The position numbers were made by a program, and so were the translations under genes. This document shows positions 1 to 11,699 of a stretch of DNA of 64,000 nt, piece by piece (positions within the stretch are counted from its first letter, which is position 1; each line of letters starts with the position of its first letter). Under the pieces are notes generated by a model that worked only from the letters and a program-made list of their open reading frames with translations, ran no database searches and was not told the DNA's origin. The DNA comes from Gonocerus acuteangulatus (lineage: Eukaryota > Arthropoda > Insecta > Hemiptera > Coreidae): assembly GCA_946811695.1 (NCBI GenBank), contig OX328124.1, forward strand, positions 90,184,696 through 90,248,695. Reading direction: 5' to 3'.

Positions 1-443
<443 letters not shown>

Positions 444-1810
444 AAGAAAAAAAAACTATGTATAACGGATCTCAGGATTATAAAAATTACTGTCAGGGGT
501 ACAGACCTTTATGTCGGACCTAAAAATAATAATAATCATTATTGGCTAGCCAAAATAACAAATCATTCGTATCAGACTAGTTTATATTATTTTTGTAAAT
601 TTAAATTTCTTTATTGAAATAAATGATCGTCTTCGACAGTTTCTTCTTGCCTTTGGCAATCACAATTATTTTGTGAGGATATCGTATTTGGAATGCGTTG
701 ACCTCTCAACAATTAGGGCATAAATTACGATTTATGCAGTTAGGAAAGTCAATTATTACAAATGTTTGCCATATAAAGTTCTTGTGGCGATTAGTAAATT
801 AGTGTGATGTAACGTTGTTAGAACGAGAAAGATATAACGGATAGCCATGAAGGAAATGATTGAAAAGACTGCCGCCATTCGATGTTCGCTTGAAAGTATT
901 GTCACGTAAACTTTTAGAGAAAATACTAAACGACAAGAAAGAGATTTTTATTGAATCTGCAGCATTAAGTTAAAAGGACACATTTCTCAATAGCTCCTGT
1001 AAATTTCGTATGTAAGAAAAGTGAACAAATATATACTCCTACCCATTTTTTGACAACCCACATTCATTTATAATACATTAGAAAAGAAAAAGGAATTAGT
1101 TTTCTTCATTAATGTTTTATTACTGGCTGTAAGTTATACAACATTAACATGCTGGAAACAAATGACAGTATCGGTTTATCAATGAGTAATAAATACATAA
1201 ATTCAAACCTATGTGCACCAAATGAGTAATATGTAATTTGTAAAGGCTTTAAAGCGTTACCCAAATATGGCTTTCCACAACATATGAATTTCGCCCCCAA
1301 TATTATTCATGTATTCTTCCTCATTAGTAATAATTAATATGTTATTTCCTTTTTTCCTTGAGTTCCTCTTTGTGAATTACCTCTTACAAGGGGAGTACAA
1401 AGTGGTGAGGTCACCGATCTCGTCCATTTTTTTTCTGGTGATTCTGCATGGAACAATAGTCGACATTTGCCCGAGCGTTCTCTTCAATGCACCTTAGGAG
1501 CTGAAAAATAAAATAAAATATGTTGAAAATGCTTTATTTTATCTATTGCGTTTAGAAAATTATATCGACATAATTCTTTCACAAACTCATTTGTTTTAGC
1601 GAGTAGATTAACGTAAAAATACAATTGTTAAACAATAATTTATATTTTATCAAATAAATTAAAAAGTATGCTTTCATTTTAAAGTAAACTAGCATTATAC
1701 ATTTTTTTCAACAAAAAAATAATAGCAGATTTAAAATCAGCATTCCAGTAAACCCTATTTCGGCATAAGCTAAATTTAAAAAAAAAAATGTTTCTGTTTT
1801 TTTTTTAATC
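444..1810. other. AT-rich stretch, nothing recognised
   Basis: Only short reading frames without recognisable motifs occur here, with no RNA gene or clear repeat. It lies upstream of the CCHamide-1 peptide exon and could be intron or flank. Confidence 0.5.
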
Positions 1811-2046
1811 TTACCAAAATTTGAATATAGGGGTTTTCCAATGTGCTAAATAAAACATGACGTCCTTTTTCAAATATAACTTTTTTTATAATGGAGAACT
1901 TTTTAAAAGGTAGGCATATGGAATATTTCGCCGAAACAATGACGTCTATCGAGTCGAGTATGTAAAACAATTTTTGATTTAAAAACGAATGTCAGATTTA
2001 TTTTTAGCACATTAGAAAACCCCTATATTCAAATTTTGGGAAGACT
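1811..2046. repeat. Inverted-repeat (MITE-like) element
   Basis: Arms of about 39 bp at roughly 1812-1850 and 2007-2045 are reverse complements with only about two mismatches; both contain TTGAATATAGGGGTTTTC. They enclose about 155 bp. This looks like a small foldback or TIR element without coding capacity. No target duplication could be defined with confidence. Confidence 0.7.
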
Positions 2047-2744
2047 ATAAAAAATAAAAATATATTTTACATTTCCCTGATCCTTAAAACTTTTTTAAAG
2101 ATTCAAAAATCCGGCCATTGTTTTTCTTTTTATTATTTTTGACTAGTTTAATTAAAATTAGTAGTTAGAAATATGACAAATATCTTACTTTTCACTACTT
2201 AATAAAAATATTTGCAATATATTTTAAATAAGAAATTCCCCATTATGTGTTGGAGCAACAATAGCGAAGCGCTATATTCTAATAAAATTTACCGAGCCAA
2301 TATCTCCTCAAATATAATTCATTTTTATTTTTCCTCAGTCCAACACCTTTCTCAAAGATCAGGAAAATCCAAGCCTCTATGTCTAACAGTTTGCTGCTAG
2401 TTTAACCTGGAAGGTAGGTTGGGACAGGGTAAAATTCCCTAGTCACCAACAGGATTTCATTAGAGTGAAAGCAGAGGTTTGCTGATTAAACTGAACACTT
2501 TCCCATACTAGATATGGTTAACGTCGCAGTATGTTAGCTTGGCTTCTGTCAACAGTGCTAACTCCCTTAACAATGCGTGGGCCATCCCCAAGGTGGCTTC
2601 CACGAGTCGCTCATTATGGAGAAACATGTCCTCCGTATTTAGGATAACTCTCACGTTGCCAATAGGTTCAAATCGTTATCCAAACAATAAATTAGAAGAA
2701 TATTATTATTATAGGAATATTATCCATAAATAAAAGATGTATGT
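2047..2744. other. No gene recognised; slightly GC-richer block at 2400-2670
   Basis: The block at about 2400-2670 is less AT-rich than its surroundings, but its short reading frames match nothing I know. It may be an old transposon remnant. Confidence 0.4.
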
Positions 2745-2751
2745 GTGTATA

Positions 2752-2816
<65 letters not shown>

Positions 2817-2962
2817 AGTTATGTCTGTATATACATGAAAATATCTTATTTAAGTATAAATATAAATTGTATAAATGTCAACATAGTGTAAAAGAAGTGT
2901 ATGTATTTTATAATCTGTATTAGGACTCATAGCCATAGTTGCGAAGTCCTTATAATGAAATA

Positions 2963-2976
<14 letters not shown>
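2745..2976 (+). repeat. LINE 3'-end fragment with internal (TA)n
   Basis: The part after the TA run (TTATAATCTGTATTAGGACT and a following AAATAAATAA tail) matches, in opposite orientation, the region at 11190-11290. That region is the 3' UTR of a recognisable LINE C-terminal fragment. This is therefore the 3' tail of a 5'-truncated copy of the same LINE family. No coding sequence remains. Confidence 0.65.

Positions 2977-3006
<30 letters not shown>
2968..3006. repeat. (TA)n microsatellite
   Basis: An uninterrupted TA run sits between the LINE tail and a partial repeat A. Confidence 0.95.
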
Positions 3007-3007
<1 letters not shown>

Positions 3008-3010
<3 letters not shown>

Positions 3011-3155
3011 ACATACAAACTTGAACCACCGTTATTTTCGTTCTCTAGTGGTTCTGAAACGTAAAATTTTCTAGTTGGCACTTCCAGATTGTTTCATGAG
3101 GTCAACCTTATAAGCGGGGTTCCTCCCTATGCAGGGAGAGAGGAACCGCGCTAAA
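3008..3155 (+). repeat. Repeat family A, right-hand part only
   Basis: It carries the segment from TTGAACCACCGTTATTTTCG to the terminal hairpin GGTTCCTCCC / GAGGAACCGCG, diverged from the copy at 300-443. It starts at a (TA)n run, so the left half is missing. Confidence 0.75.
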
Positions 3156-3269
3156 ATGGTCGGAACTCGGTCCAATTAATTAATAAAACTAAATTTTGAA
3201 ATAAAAATGAATTGCCAAAGTTTCAGGTTGAATTTCAATCATGAATCTTAAATAAATATATATGTAAAA

Positions 3270-3616
3270 GGGGGCGAGGTTAGCTCAGTGGTAGAGCACT
3301 GGACTAATAAGCTGGAGGCCTGAGTTCAAATCCCGAGCAAGCACTAAAGATTTTTTCTTATAGTGTCTTCATTCAAGGGTTGAATTCGGCCTCCCTGACC
3401 GTCCCTAGGCCAACCCAGCCTTTAATTAATCATATAATGGGTATCTTGGGTGCTAATGACTCTAGGCAGTCGAAGCAGCCAAGGGGAAAATCAGGCGGCC
3501 GGAGCATAGTACTGACCACACTATCCCCTAGTGTGCCGTATGGTCATGAATCAGATATCTCTATAGTATCTGCCCCTCAGGGCCCACGTGGCCTGTTAAG
3601 GGACTGATTTTTTTTT
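3270..3616 (+). mobile_element. tRNA-headed SINE (family S2), full copy
   Basis: The head resembles a tRNA, with box A TTAGCTCAGTGGTAGAGC and box B GAGTTCAAATCCC about 35 bp apart; the loop ACTAATAAG is tRNA-Ile-like. A body of about 250 bp follows, shared with 25165-25401 and, reversed, with 40684-40904. The copy ends in GGGACTGA plus a T-run rather than a poly-A tail. It is transcribed by RNA polymerase III in the known biology of SINEs. The body and the recurrence argue against a functional tRNA gene. Confidence 0.85.
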
Positions 3617-4340
3617 ATATATGTAAAAGCCAGTAAGTTGGCAATAACAACTAATTTTTATCTTAAAATGCAGTTTTATTATCTTTTTTTTTACTAAAGC
3701 CCCACTTTTTCCACAATTGTCATTCAATTTAGGACGAGGCAAGTCAACACAAAATCGCAAAATAAATCTACCCTGAATTTCATTACTCCCCCAGAAACCA
3801 GAACTGTCTAGTTCTTTGATATTATGCCTTATTTGTAATTATTAATTCTAAAATACTACGGTTAAAAAATTCTATATTATAAATTTAATGTATTAAAATT
3901 CATGTATGTGGTTTTCATATAAAATTTAAATATATTCTTGGATAAACAAATAAAACTATCTAGACATTCCATTTTCTCGAGTATTATTCTTAGAACCAAA
4001 ACTTGGAGAATATAAAGCAGATTCATTAATTAAACAGTACGTGGTTTCATATTTTAATGAAGGCTATTTTTGGCATCCTTCGAAATTTCAACCCCTGCCC
4101 TTTTAACGGGTTAATGCAACATAGATTATTATATTGGAAAATATAATTACAAGAAATTAATAAACCATATCCAAAACAATGACTGCATTTAAGAAATAAA
4201 ATAAAATAGAAATACCGGAAATATTTAATTTTGTGGAAGAAACAATTAAGCAACAAATATCAATCTTTCTTTCTTTTTATTAGGTTTTGTTTTAATTTTT
4301 CCTAATGTAGTTTAATATTTATTTTCTAATTAGATCTGAT

Positions 4341-4385
<45 letters not shown>

Positions 4386-4489
4386 TATTTATTGTTCTAA
4401 CCAATGCACATTATCACGAGTATATGGGGTAAGAAATCAAAAATCGTATTTTTGTCTAGACTAGGGTTATTATTTTTTTCTGGGGTCTC
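3617..4489. other. AT-rich stretch with a poly-T run (4344-4383)
   Basis: No gene is recognised. The 40-nt poly-T could be the tail of a minus-strand retrotransposed sequence, but what follows it matches nothing I know. Confidence 0.4.
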
Positions 4490-4645
4490 CCGTGGTCTAG
4501 TGGCTAGCGCGCTAGATTCATAAGCGGGAGATGGTGGGTTCGATCCCCACCGGCGCCAGATATTTTCTCATCTCAGGGCTCGCTGAGAAAATTCTTGGCT
4601 GCACCCTGGATGTCGGCGCTAATAGCCATGATTTGTTGATGTGCC

Positions 4646-4708
<63 letters not shown>
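4490..4708 (+). mobile_element. tRNA-headed SINE (family T1) with long poly-A
   Basis: The head has box A TGGTCTAGTGGCTAGCG and box B GGTTCGATCCCC, with a loop containing CAT. A short body ends in TCGGCGCTAATAGCC...GTGCCGT and then about 60 A residues. The same tail in reverse is found at 12263-12424, and downstream of a 5S-rRNA-like head at 36139-36300. The poly-A and shared tail indicate a LINE-mobilised SINE, not a tRNA gene. Confidence 0.85.
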
Positions 4709-4711
<3 letters not shown>

Positions 4712-4984
4712 TTTTTTCTGTTATTAAAAAACTCGAACATAAGAGAAAAAAGAAGTTTTGACTTAATAAAATAATTTATTAATATATAAACTTACATAAA
4801 ATGAATATGGGAACTTACGTATGCTATTTGTGAACTTATAAAAATTATCTAAAGAAATTTTACTAATAAAAAAACTTATTCCTTCTCAGAATCGCTTCAT
4901 TGTAAACAAATACTATCATTTTCATTTAAAATTAAGTATGATAAAACTTTTTATTCAATTTTATCACACTTGAAGTAAGTGCAA

Positions 4985-5690
4985 ATGGCAAGGCATTGGT
5001 GTGAGGCATTTCAAAGAATGCCCAAAGAGCAATCAATTTATCTATGATAAAAGACTTTTGTCAGGCTCTGAATGGACAAACGCCCTAAAATTGAATGTTA
5101 ATTACGCTCCTCTGCGTGGCGTCCCCGGTGTAGCGGGAGCAGCTGATAGTGGACCCCATTGTCGCAAATGCGGCAGAGAGCCTGAAACTCCAGCCCATGT
5201 GCTGGGTAGTTGTCCAAACAGTATGCTCCTGGTTACTCGGCGACACCACAATGTGAAGCACAGGCTCATTGATCTTCTTGAAGGGATTGGCTACAACTGC
5301 CACGAAGAGGTGTACGCCATCGACGATCATGGATCTTCTAGGTACGCAGATATAGTCGCCTTTCCACGGAACAGTAATTTGGCCTACGTTCTCGATCCGA
5401 CGGTCCGATATGAAACAAACGATCCCTAGCAAGCGAGTCAATTGACTTGGAAAAAAAAGGGATCTACTCAAAGTGCATTGAATATCTCCAAGATAAATTC
5501 TTAGAGAAATATGGATCCAGAAAATTCCTTGTTAAGGGTCTGTGGTTCAGTGCAAGAGTTACAATTCCGAAAATTACCTGCACTATCTTACAAGAACTAG
5601 GAATCCTGCCGGAACACCTACCTGTTACAGCTGAGTCAATAATTATTGACTCGCTAGGCATAATGAGCCAACATATTTATGGTCACTAAC
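4985..5690 (+). pseudogene. R2-like non-LTR retrotransposon, 3' fragment (zinc finger and restriction-like endonuclease)
   Basis: The + strand reads, in one frame, through a CCHC-type motif (C-R-K-C, then H-V-L-G-S-C-P) and the endonuclease-like stretch R-Y-A-D-I-V...Y-V-L-D-P-T-V-R-Y-E. This is the arrangement at the C-terminus of R2-type elements with a restriction-like endonuclease. A TAG at 5427 stops this frame. A second frame from 5447 continues the family's C-terminus (L-E-K-K-G-I-Y onwards) to a stop at 5687-5689, so at least one frameshift is present. The RT and N-terminal part are missing (5' truncation near 4985). It is a dead fragment. Whether it is true R2 or a relative that does not target rDNA cannot be told here. 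Confidence 0.8.
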
Positions 5691-5756
5691 GGACATCACT
5701 CCTTTTTTTTTATATATGCAACAAACGTCGTTCCGTAGACTCCGCTGTCTCTTACG

Positions 5757-5894
5757 TTTTAGCGCGGTTCCTCCCTCCCCCATAGGGGGGAACCCCGCTT
5801 ATAAGGTTGATACAATGAAACAATCCGGAAGTGCCGACTAGAAAATTTTGCTTTTCAGAACCCCTAGAGACCGAAAATGATGGTGGTTCAAATT

Positions 5895-5937
<43 letters not shown>

Positions 5938-7250
5938 CTGTTCGCTCTGTAGGTCGAAGACGAATGGTCCGATTATGATGAAATTTCGTACAAAAATCTT
6001 TCGTCTAATTTGAAAGGTCAAGTTCGTTAACCAGCAGAATCCGTCCACTGGAAGATGGCGTTTGGGGCGAAATGCGCGCAAAAAAAATCGTAACGCTTAC
6101 GTTTTTGAGTTCATAAGTACTCGTTTTATAGGCTTCTTGGGCTAGCAAAACGAATGAAACCATTTTCAAGGCGATAGCTTTAACCGTTTTCGAGAAAATT
6201 GGAAAAATAATTTTTGAATACCGTTTTTGTTTTGGGTACTTAGAATCATGGGATTCAGTTGAAACATTTTCTGCATGTTCTACTTTCATTAAAACTAATA
6301 TGTTGAAATTTTTGTTACGTTTGGAGTTAAGGGTTAGAATAAAATATTTTATTAACAGACATAAAAAATTTTGGTAACTTTGTATACTTTCCTTAATATC
6401 TCGAAAAAGGTTGAGAATCTTGGTAAACGGAAAGTTACCATTAGAAAGCTTACTAAATGTTCGACAAAAATGGTTCCGATGAAAGTTTTGATTAGGCGAT
6501 GTCAATTGGAGAAATAAGTGCTTAAAGCTTTAAAGTAATTGACTGTTCTTTTTGTCTTTGATTTTGGTACTTAGAATTATGGGATTCAGTTGAAACATTT
6601 TCTGCATATTCAAATTTCATCAACACTAATATGTTGAAATTTTGGTTACGTTTGGAGTAAAGGAAGGGTTTGACTAAAATATTTTATTAACAGACATGAA
6701 AAGTTTTGGGAACTTCGTATACTTTCATTAATATCTCGAAAACGGTTTGGAAATCGTGGAAAGTGAAATTTAACAGTTCGAAAGCTTGCTAAATTTTCTG
6801 TAAAAAATGTTTTGAAGGAATGTTTGATGGGATGTTCATATTAGGAGATATAAGCGATCAAAACTTAGTTAGTTATTTTCGTTTATATAAACGGATCTAT
6901 TTGTGTGCTTCCCGCAGTCTTTTTTTCACTGCTCGTTATTTTTGTAATTGCTTATGTCAAATGTATTTGTCAATAAAACAGGATACGTATAAGTAGAAAC
7001 AATATTTTGTTTTTACGGAATCTTGGGATTCTCAGATGCCGTATGAATATCTATTAGGCCCCCTCCGTATATTTTCCTTAATATCTCGAAAACGGTTGAG
7101 AGTCTAGGTAAGTGGAAGGTTCCCATTAGAAAGCTTACTAAATGCTCCACAAAAAATATTGTGAAGAATTTTTTGATGAAGCGATATCAATCGGAGAAAT
7201 AAGTGCATAAAACTTTCGTTTATTTGAACGGTTCTTTTTGCCTGTTTTTA
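5757..7250 (-). repeat. Repeat family A, longest copy with degenerate internal tandem units
   Basis: On the minus strand it ends with the GC-rich hairpin (5760-5800), then a (TA)n core at 5897-5933, then the GGTTAACGAACTTGAC block near 6030. To the right, a block containing TTAATATCTCGAAAACGGTT and GGGATTCAGTTGAAAC recurs about every 350 bp (roughly 6140-6540, 6541-6880, 7060-7220), each more diverged. Long frames such as one over 6005-6505 have no recognisable domain and run through the conserved repeat, so I do not call a protein. Confidence 0.75.
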
Positions 7251-7499
7251 TTTCTTGTTATTTTATTATTGCTTCTAGTAGGAGTAAAACAAGATAAGAA
7301 AATGGAAAAGAGATTTATAATTTTTAACGAAAGATCAAAAAAAACTAATAATTGTATCTACTCCTCTTTTTTTGTCTCTGTTTACCTTCGTTTTTAATTG
7401 TTTTTTGTTTTTCTCGGTTTGCCTTAGTATTTAATTGCTTGCTGTTATTTTGATTGCATTTGTTTCAATAAAACATGATAAGTAATTGAAAAGCGTGTT

Positions 7500-8210
7500 T
7501 TTATTTTGAATTGACTTTGAGAATCTTGCTTTAGATTGAGGAATTTCCGCTTCTAACCTGTGGGTGTTAACAATTTTCATAAAATAAAACAAAAAAATTT
7601 TAGTTCTATTTTAAGTTATGGATGACACCGGATACGTCTTAAGATGACGCAGTTCCTGCTGAAAGAGAATGTGAAAGAGAACACTGTGTAGGGTCAGACA
7701 CCTGCCCGAACAAGCTACCAGGCAGGTAGGCTTTTATTGCACTTCATAAATCAAGAGTTGACAGATATTTTACCTGTAGTAAGTCATGCAGCCAAATGCT
7801 ATAGTAGAAATATAATTATATTTTGTGGTTGTATGTGGCATAGCACATTAAAATATAACACTACGTTCTAATTTTCTTGTACAATTTTATTTTGTTTAAT
7901 TGCATTTAACAGTAAAATGAGTAGGTAAGTGTTTTTAATTGCATTTAACACTAAAATGGATAGGTTAGTAAAGCAAGTTAAGTCAATTAGAAACATATTC
8001 GTAGTAGAGTCTTCGTAGAGAGAAACTTGGAACGGCGGAAAGAGTAATTTCCGCTTAGAATAGTTTCTTGTTCCTTACCGACAATCTTGCTTTTCTTTGG
8101 AATATGTGTTTACATTAAGAATGATCTAAACAAAGTAATTACTGTTTGTGTGTGAATGGAACCGCGCTAAGATGATGCAGTTCCTGCGAGTCGGACATTT
8201 TTGTTGTTGT
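7500..8210. repeat. Repeat family B fragments
   Basis: Two short conserved blocks, GAGGAATTTCCGCTT-like (7530-7556, 8037-8062) and CTAAGATGATGCAGTTCCTG-like (7633-7660, 8165-8190), recur in this order or reversed at 12.2, 19.25, 31.8, 33.8-34.0, 35.25-35.47 and 38.1-38.85 kb. This is a dispersed, decayed repeat of unknown class. A separate perfect hairpin (AATAAAGT...ACTTTATT) lies at 8393-8419. Confidence 0.55.
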
Positions 8211-8514
8211 TGTTTTTGTTTTTTTTATTTTTTTTTGTTTTTTTGTCTTGTTTTTTTATTAGAAGTACAATTTGTATTTTTTGGCGCGTCTAATGCCCAC
8301 GAACTTTTGGAAAAAAAACCAGAACAAATAACAAGATCAAGAAATAAATGAATGCCTCCAGGAATGATGAGCATGCTGTGTATCCAGCAACCCAATAAAG
8401 TTGGGCAGCCCACTTTATTATTTCATTAAATAAAGTTTTCTTCTTCTTCGATTGTTGAACTAACTTTACTTAAATCTTATTTATTTACATTTAAATTGTG
8501 ACATATCTTACTTA

Positions 8515-9072
8515 AAGTTGACCAGACGTAGTGCATGAAAGACACTGGCATAAACACCAAGAATACTGCTTCAGATATAATTCTTAAGTCTCGCCAATTT
8601 ATACAGTTAGTTTCGGCATACTATTTGATTAACCTCTAGAAACCATTTTCAAAATAATGCCCTAACTGATTATAAATTTTATCTCCAGTCCAGTAATTTC
8701 GCTCCTTAATTTTGGATTGTCAAAAAATATGCGGGCGGTTTGACCGTCGTTAGTAGAACCAAAAGAAAGCTTTGGCGTATCGATCAATAAGTCCATTTTC
8801 TCCTTGGAAAGTCGTCAGAAATAAGCTTAGTGGAAAACTCTATTTCGCCCGAAGATTTCTTCGTTACTATGTCCGCAACTCGTCTCTTTCATGTAGAGTA
8901 CGATGCTTCCACGAAACTTACTTGCGGTCTTCCACGTGAAGGACCTGGTTGATTATTATCTCGTCAAAATATTTTAAAATCGTCATAGGAAAGTTCAATG
9001 TTTATATTCTGCCAATCGTCGTATTTTGCTTCGAATTTCCCTGAAAACCTGTAACAACGGTCCCAATTTTGT
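8515..9072 (-). pseudogene. Decayed copy of a multi-copy arthropod protein of unknown function (family Y)
   Basis: On the minus strand, reading down from 9072, an open stretch contains Q-N-W-D-R-C-Y and later N-N-Q-P-G-P-S-R-G-R-P. After a frameshift comes the hallmark S-F-G-S-T-N-D-G-Q-T-A-R-I-F-F, then N-P-K-L-R-S-E-I-T-G-L. I recognise this order from a large family of uncharacterised, often transposon-associated arthropod proteins (typical core T-N-D-G-N-T-A-R-R-F-F). At least three in-frame stops and one frameshift make it non-functional. Function is unknown, and I infer a mobile origin only from how often such copies recur in arthropod genomes. Confidence 0.65.
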
Positions 9073-10416
9073 TGAATATCCAAGAAAAACAATCTCAATC
9101 AATTTCTTATATTCTCCTTAACTTTATCCTAACATTCAGATAAATTATATTCTTGCAGGATTCTATCAAATAAAGCATCGTATCTAGTGTTTGGTTCATT
9201 ACTGCACCAGACGTCATAAAGATTTCATTGGTTATGAAATCTAAAAACCACAATATCTCTGTAAGAAGTAGGTAAACCAGGTACCGAAATAATTGTGAAG
9301 CCATGTACTATTTATGGTTAAAGTACGAAAAAACCGTTATTTTACGTTTTTTCTTAAATCATTTCCAAAGTTGAAAAAATCATGAGTATTTCTTAAATAT
9401 TTAAAACACCATAACTTCCCCATTTTTGCACTGTTGGCCAATATTAGTAAATCAACAATTTACTTAGGGCTTACACTTGAACTTGTTAAAAGAAGAATGA
9501 AAATGTTCAAGTAATAAGATTGGAACAGCCAAAGCAAATATTAACGAACCGAGCCAGTTTTAATATTTGCATATTACAATCAACAATTCAAGTTAATCCT
9601 TAGCTTTTAGTCTTTGTATTTATGTTCTAATTTTGATGTTTTCTGTCTGTTCTAAGGTTCTAATTTTAATATTGACCATCAAAAAGTTTTTTTTCAAACT
9701 TCATTTTTCTTATTTTTGAACACTACTCGTGACACTGTGCAATGGTTGGATAAATGACAATTTGTAGTATTATCAAATTTAATAATATTTATTTTTTTAC
9801 ATCGATAAATTATTGTTTGTATATTCCAAATAATTAACTTGAAACCTCCTTCTAAGGCTTCTAATCTTTTACAATACTATTTTTTCCAGTTTTTTCTTTT
9901 ATAAACTCGCTTTTGCGCTTTAATTGCATCTAATTCCTTTAAGTAAACTATTTTTGGATACGAATATTCATTTTATGTGGCCATTCAATTTGTCTTCATT
10001 TCTATAAGAGCTTCATATTTCGGATATTAAAATATTTCGGAATTATTTATTTTAAAACTAGTTACAAATAAATCCGTCTTTTATTAACAATTCTTTATGT
10101 TTCTTTAATCCTAATGGAGTTTGTTTTTTTGTTATTTGGCCCCTTAACAATATAAACAGATTCAATTCCATCTTTCTCCGCTGAAATTCCAACGAACTTC
10201 TTCATCGTTACAGTTAGAACCCCATCAAAAACACAGTAGAAGTTGATAAATTTTAAAAAAATGTAATATTAGCTGAGAAAGGAGGGCTACCCAAACCATT
10301 TACTGCGGATATTTGTAAATATTTCATATGCATAAAATAAAAATATTTATTCCGCTTGTATTTATTGAAATACTTCTAACCAAATAATACTTACTAATAA
10401 ATTTTTCTCATTTCAG
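9073..10416. other. Gene-free stretch upstream of the CCHamide-1 exon
   Basis: No convincing exon or element is seen. The last bases (10401-10416) form the polypyrimidine tract and AG acceptor (TTTTTCTCATTTCAG) of the next exon, so at least the right end is intron. A signal-peptide exon with a phase-1 donor was not found here. Confidence 0.5.
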
Positions 10417-10452
10417 GATCCTGCCTGAGCTATGGTCACTCGTGCTGGGGAG
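10417..10452 (+). CDS. CCHa1: CCHamide-1 neuropeptide precursor, peptide-core exon (partial gene)
   Basis: This 36-bp exon is bounded by TTTTTCTCATTTCAG on the left and GTAAGT on the right. It starts with the last two bases of a glycine codon and ends with the first base of an alanine codon (phase 1 at both ends). It reads G-S-C-L-S-Y-G-H-S-C-W-G-A, the disulfide-bridged core of insect CCHamide-1. The two cysteines, Y-G-H and W-G-A are diagnostic. Joined to the exon at 56279 it gives the mature peptide GSCLSYGHSCWGAH-amide followed by G-K-R. CCHamide-1 is a secreted brain-gut peptide that acts on a G-protein-coupled receptor of the bombesin-receptor-like group. The upstream signal-peptide exon is not identified. 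Confidence 0.95.
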
Positions 10453-10458
10453 GTAAGT

Positions 10459-11189
10459 TTTTTCACTCTATTATTTCAAAATCGATTTCTGGTCTGTGCC
10501 TTACTATTTATTTTATAGAATAAGGTAATGTTTCCTACAAGTTGCATTAGTTAGTAGTTTGTAAATAAGTGTCAAATGGAACAAAATGACTACTATTGCT
10601 AATTATCACTGATAATAAATTAATTCGCTTTGAGCAAATTCATTTATATTACGAAAGTGAACGCAGAAAAATGAATAATTAATACGAGAAAAAGTCAATA
10701 ACTTCCTTAAAAAACTGTGACCTCTTCCTTATAATTAGCGCATTATAAGGACACTCAGTTCTTCAATTATCTGATTTGACAAAACCCAGTAATCCTGCTA
10801 AAGAAAGATTATATATGTGATCTGTGCAATACTTTAATGCAGATATTTAATCAATATATTATTTATGGCGGCATAAATTCTCAATCCATGCTCCAGAATA
10901 TGAATAAAAGTGGTTTTCCCTGACATTTTTCTACTAACGTTTTCTTAATCTATAATATTTTCTGAATCTATAATATTATTTATTCATTTATTTAAATAAA
11001 TGATATTTCCTGATTAGGTTTTGTATAACGATTAAATGAAAATTTCTCTTTTTCTATTTATATTACGTTTAATTGAGTCATTTTATTCACTATGTTTTGT
11101 ATTGTGAAAGAAGGTGTATAAAGTCAACATTATATTATAACAAATTAAATCTGACGCACATAATAAACAAAATAAATAAATAATAAGAC
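10459..11189. other. Intronic AT-rich sequence, nothing recognised
   Basis: No reading frame with a recognisable motif, RNA gene or repeat was seen. Confidence 0.5.
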
Positions 11190-11690
11190 TGCTTTGTTCA
11201 TTTATTTATTTTAAGGGCTTCGAATCTGTGGCTGCGAGTCCTAATACAGATTACAAAATATATACTTCATTCATATTAGCATTTTTCCAAGTTAAATTTA
11301 AACATAAAAAAAATATATATACGTGTACATAAAGCACGATGCATTTAGAAATGACTAAACATAATATACAAATATAAAAAACAATTCATTTACAATTCAA
11401 TTCGAATGATTTTTGAATTAGTAAAAATAAAGTAGGTTTGTGTAATAAAATCAAATTCATAGGCTATTAACATAAGCGTTCGTAAAGTAATATTTTGTTT
11501 ATGTGAGGAAAACCTTCTGCGAGTGATGTATGTAAATCCTGTGGCATGAATAAATTGTTTCGTATTTTTAAAGAGTATATAGGTATAGGTCTTTCCTGTT
11601 CTTCCATTAGGTATAAATGTGTTTTTGTGAGTGGCTATCCTAAGCCTGGTTATGACAACTTGGTCTCTCCTGTTTAAAGACAATTGATGG
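11190..11690 (-). pseudogene. LINE C-terminal fragment and 3' UTR
   Basis: The minus-strand frame from 11683 to 11390 begins R-R-D-Q-V-V-I-T-R-L-R-I, the motif that precedes the C-terminal zinc finger in I/R1-type LINE ORF2 proteins (compare R-R-E-E-V-V-L-T-R-L-R-I in the element at 53.8-55.2 kb). Downstream the expected C..C...H...C pattern is scrambled by frameshifts. The 3' UTR (11190-11290) matches the fragment at 2745-2976 in opposite orientation. It is 5'-truncated and dead. Confidence 0.65.
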
Positions 11691-11699
11691 GGAGTTTTT

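Noticed and set aside
3270..3345. tRNA gene (Ile-like)
   Set aside because: It is fused to a repeated body and recurs elsewhere; this is a SINE head.
4490..4560. tRNA gene with CAT loop
   Set aside because: The anticodon stem pairs poorly, a shared SINE body and a long poly-A follow, and a second copy exists at 12.3 kb.
6005..6505. 166-codon minus-strand frame in repeat A
   Set aside because: No domain is recognised and other copies of the repeat do not preserve the frame.
10130..10260. Minus-strand frame with D-G-V-L-T-V-T, reminiscent of small heat-shock (alpha-crystallin) proteins
   Set aside because: Only one short motif matches, and neither the upstream crystallin core nor the downstream I-x-I motif is seen.
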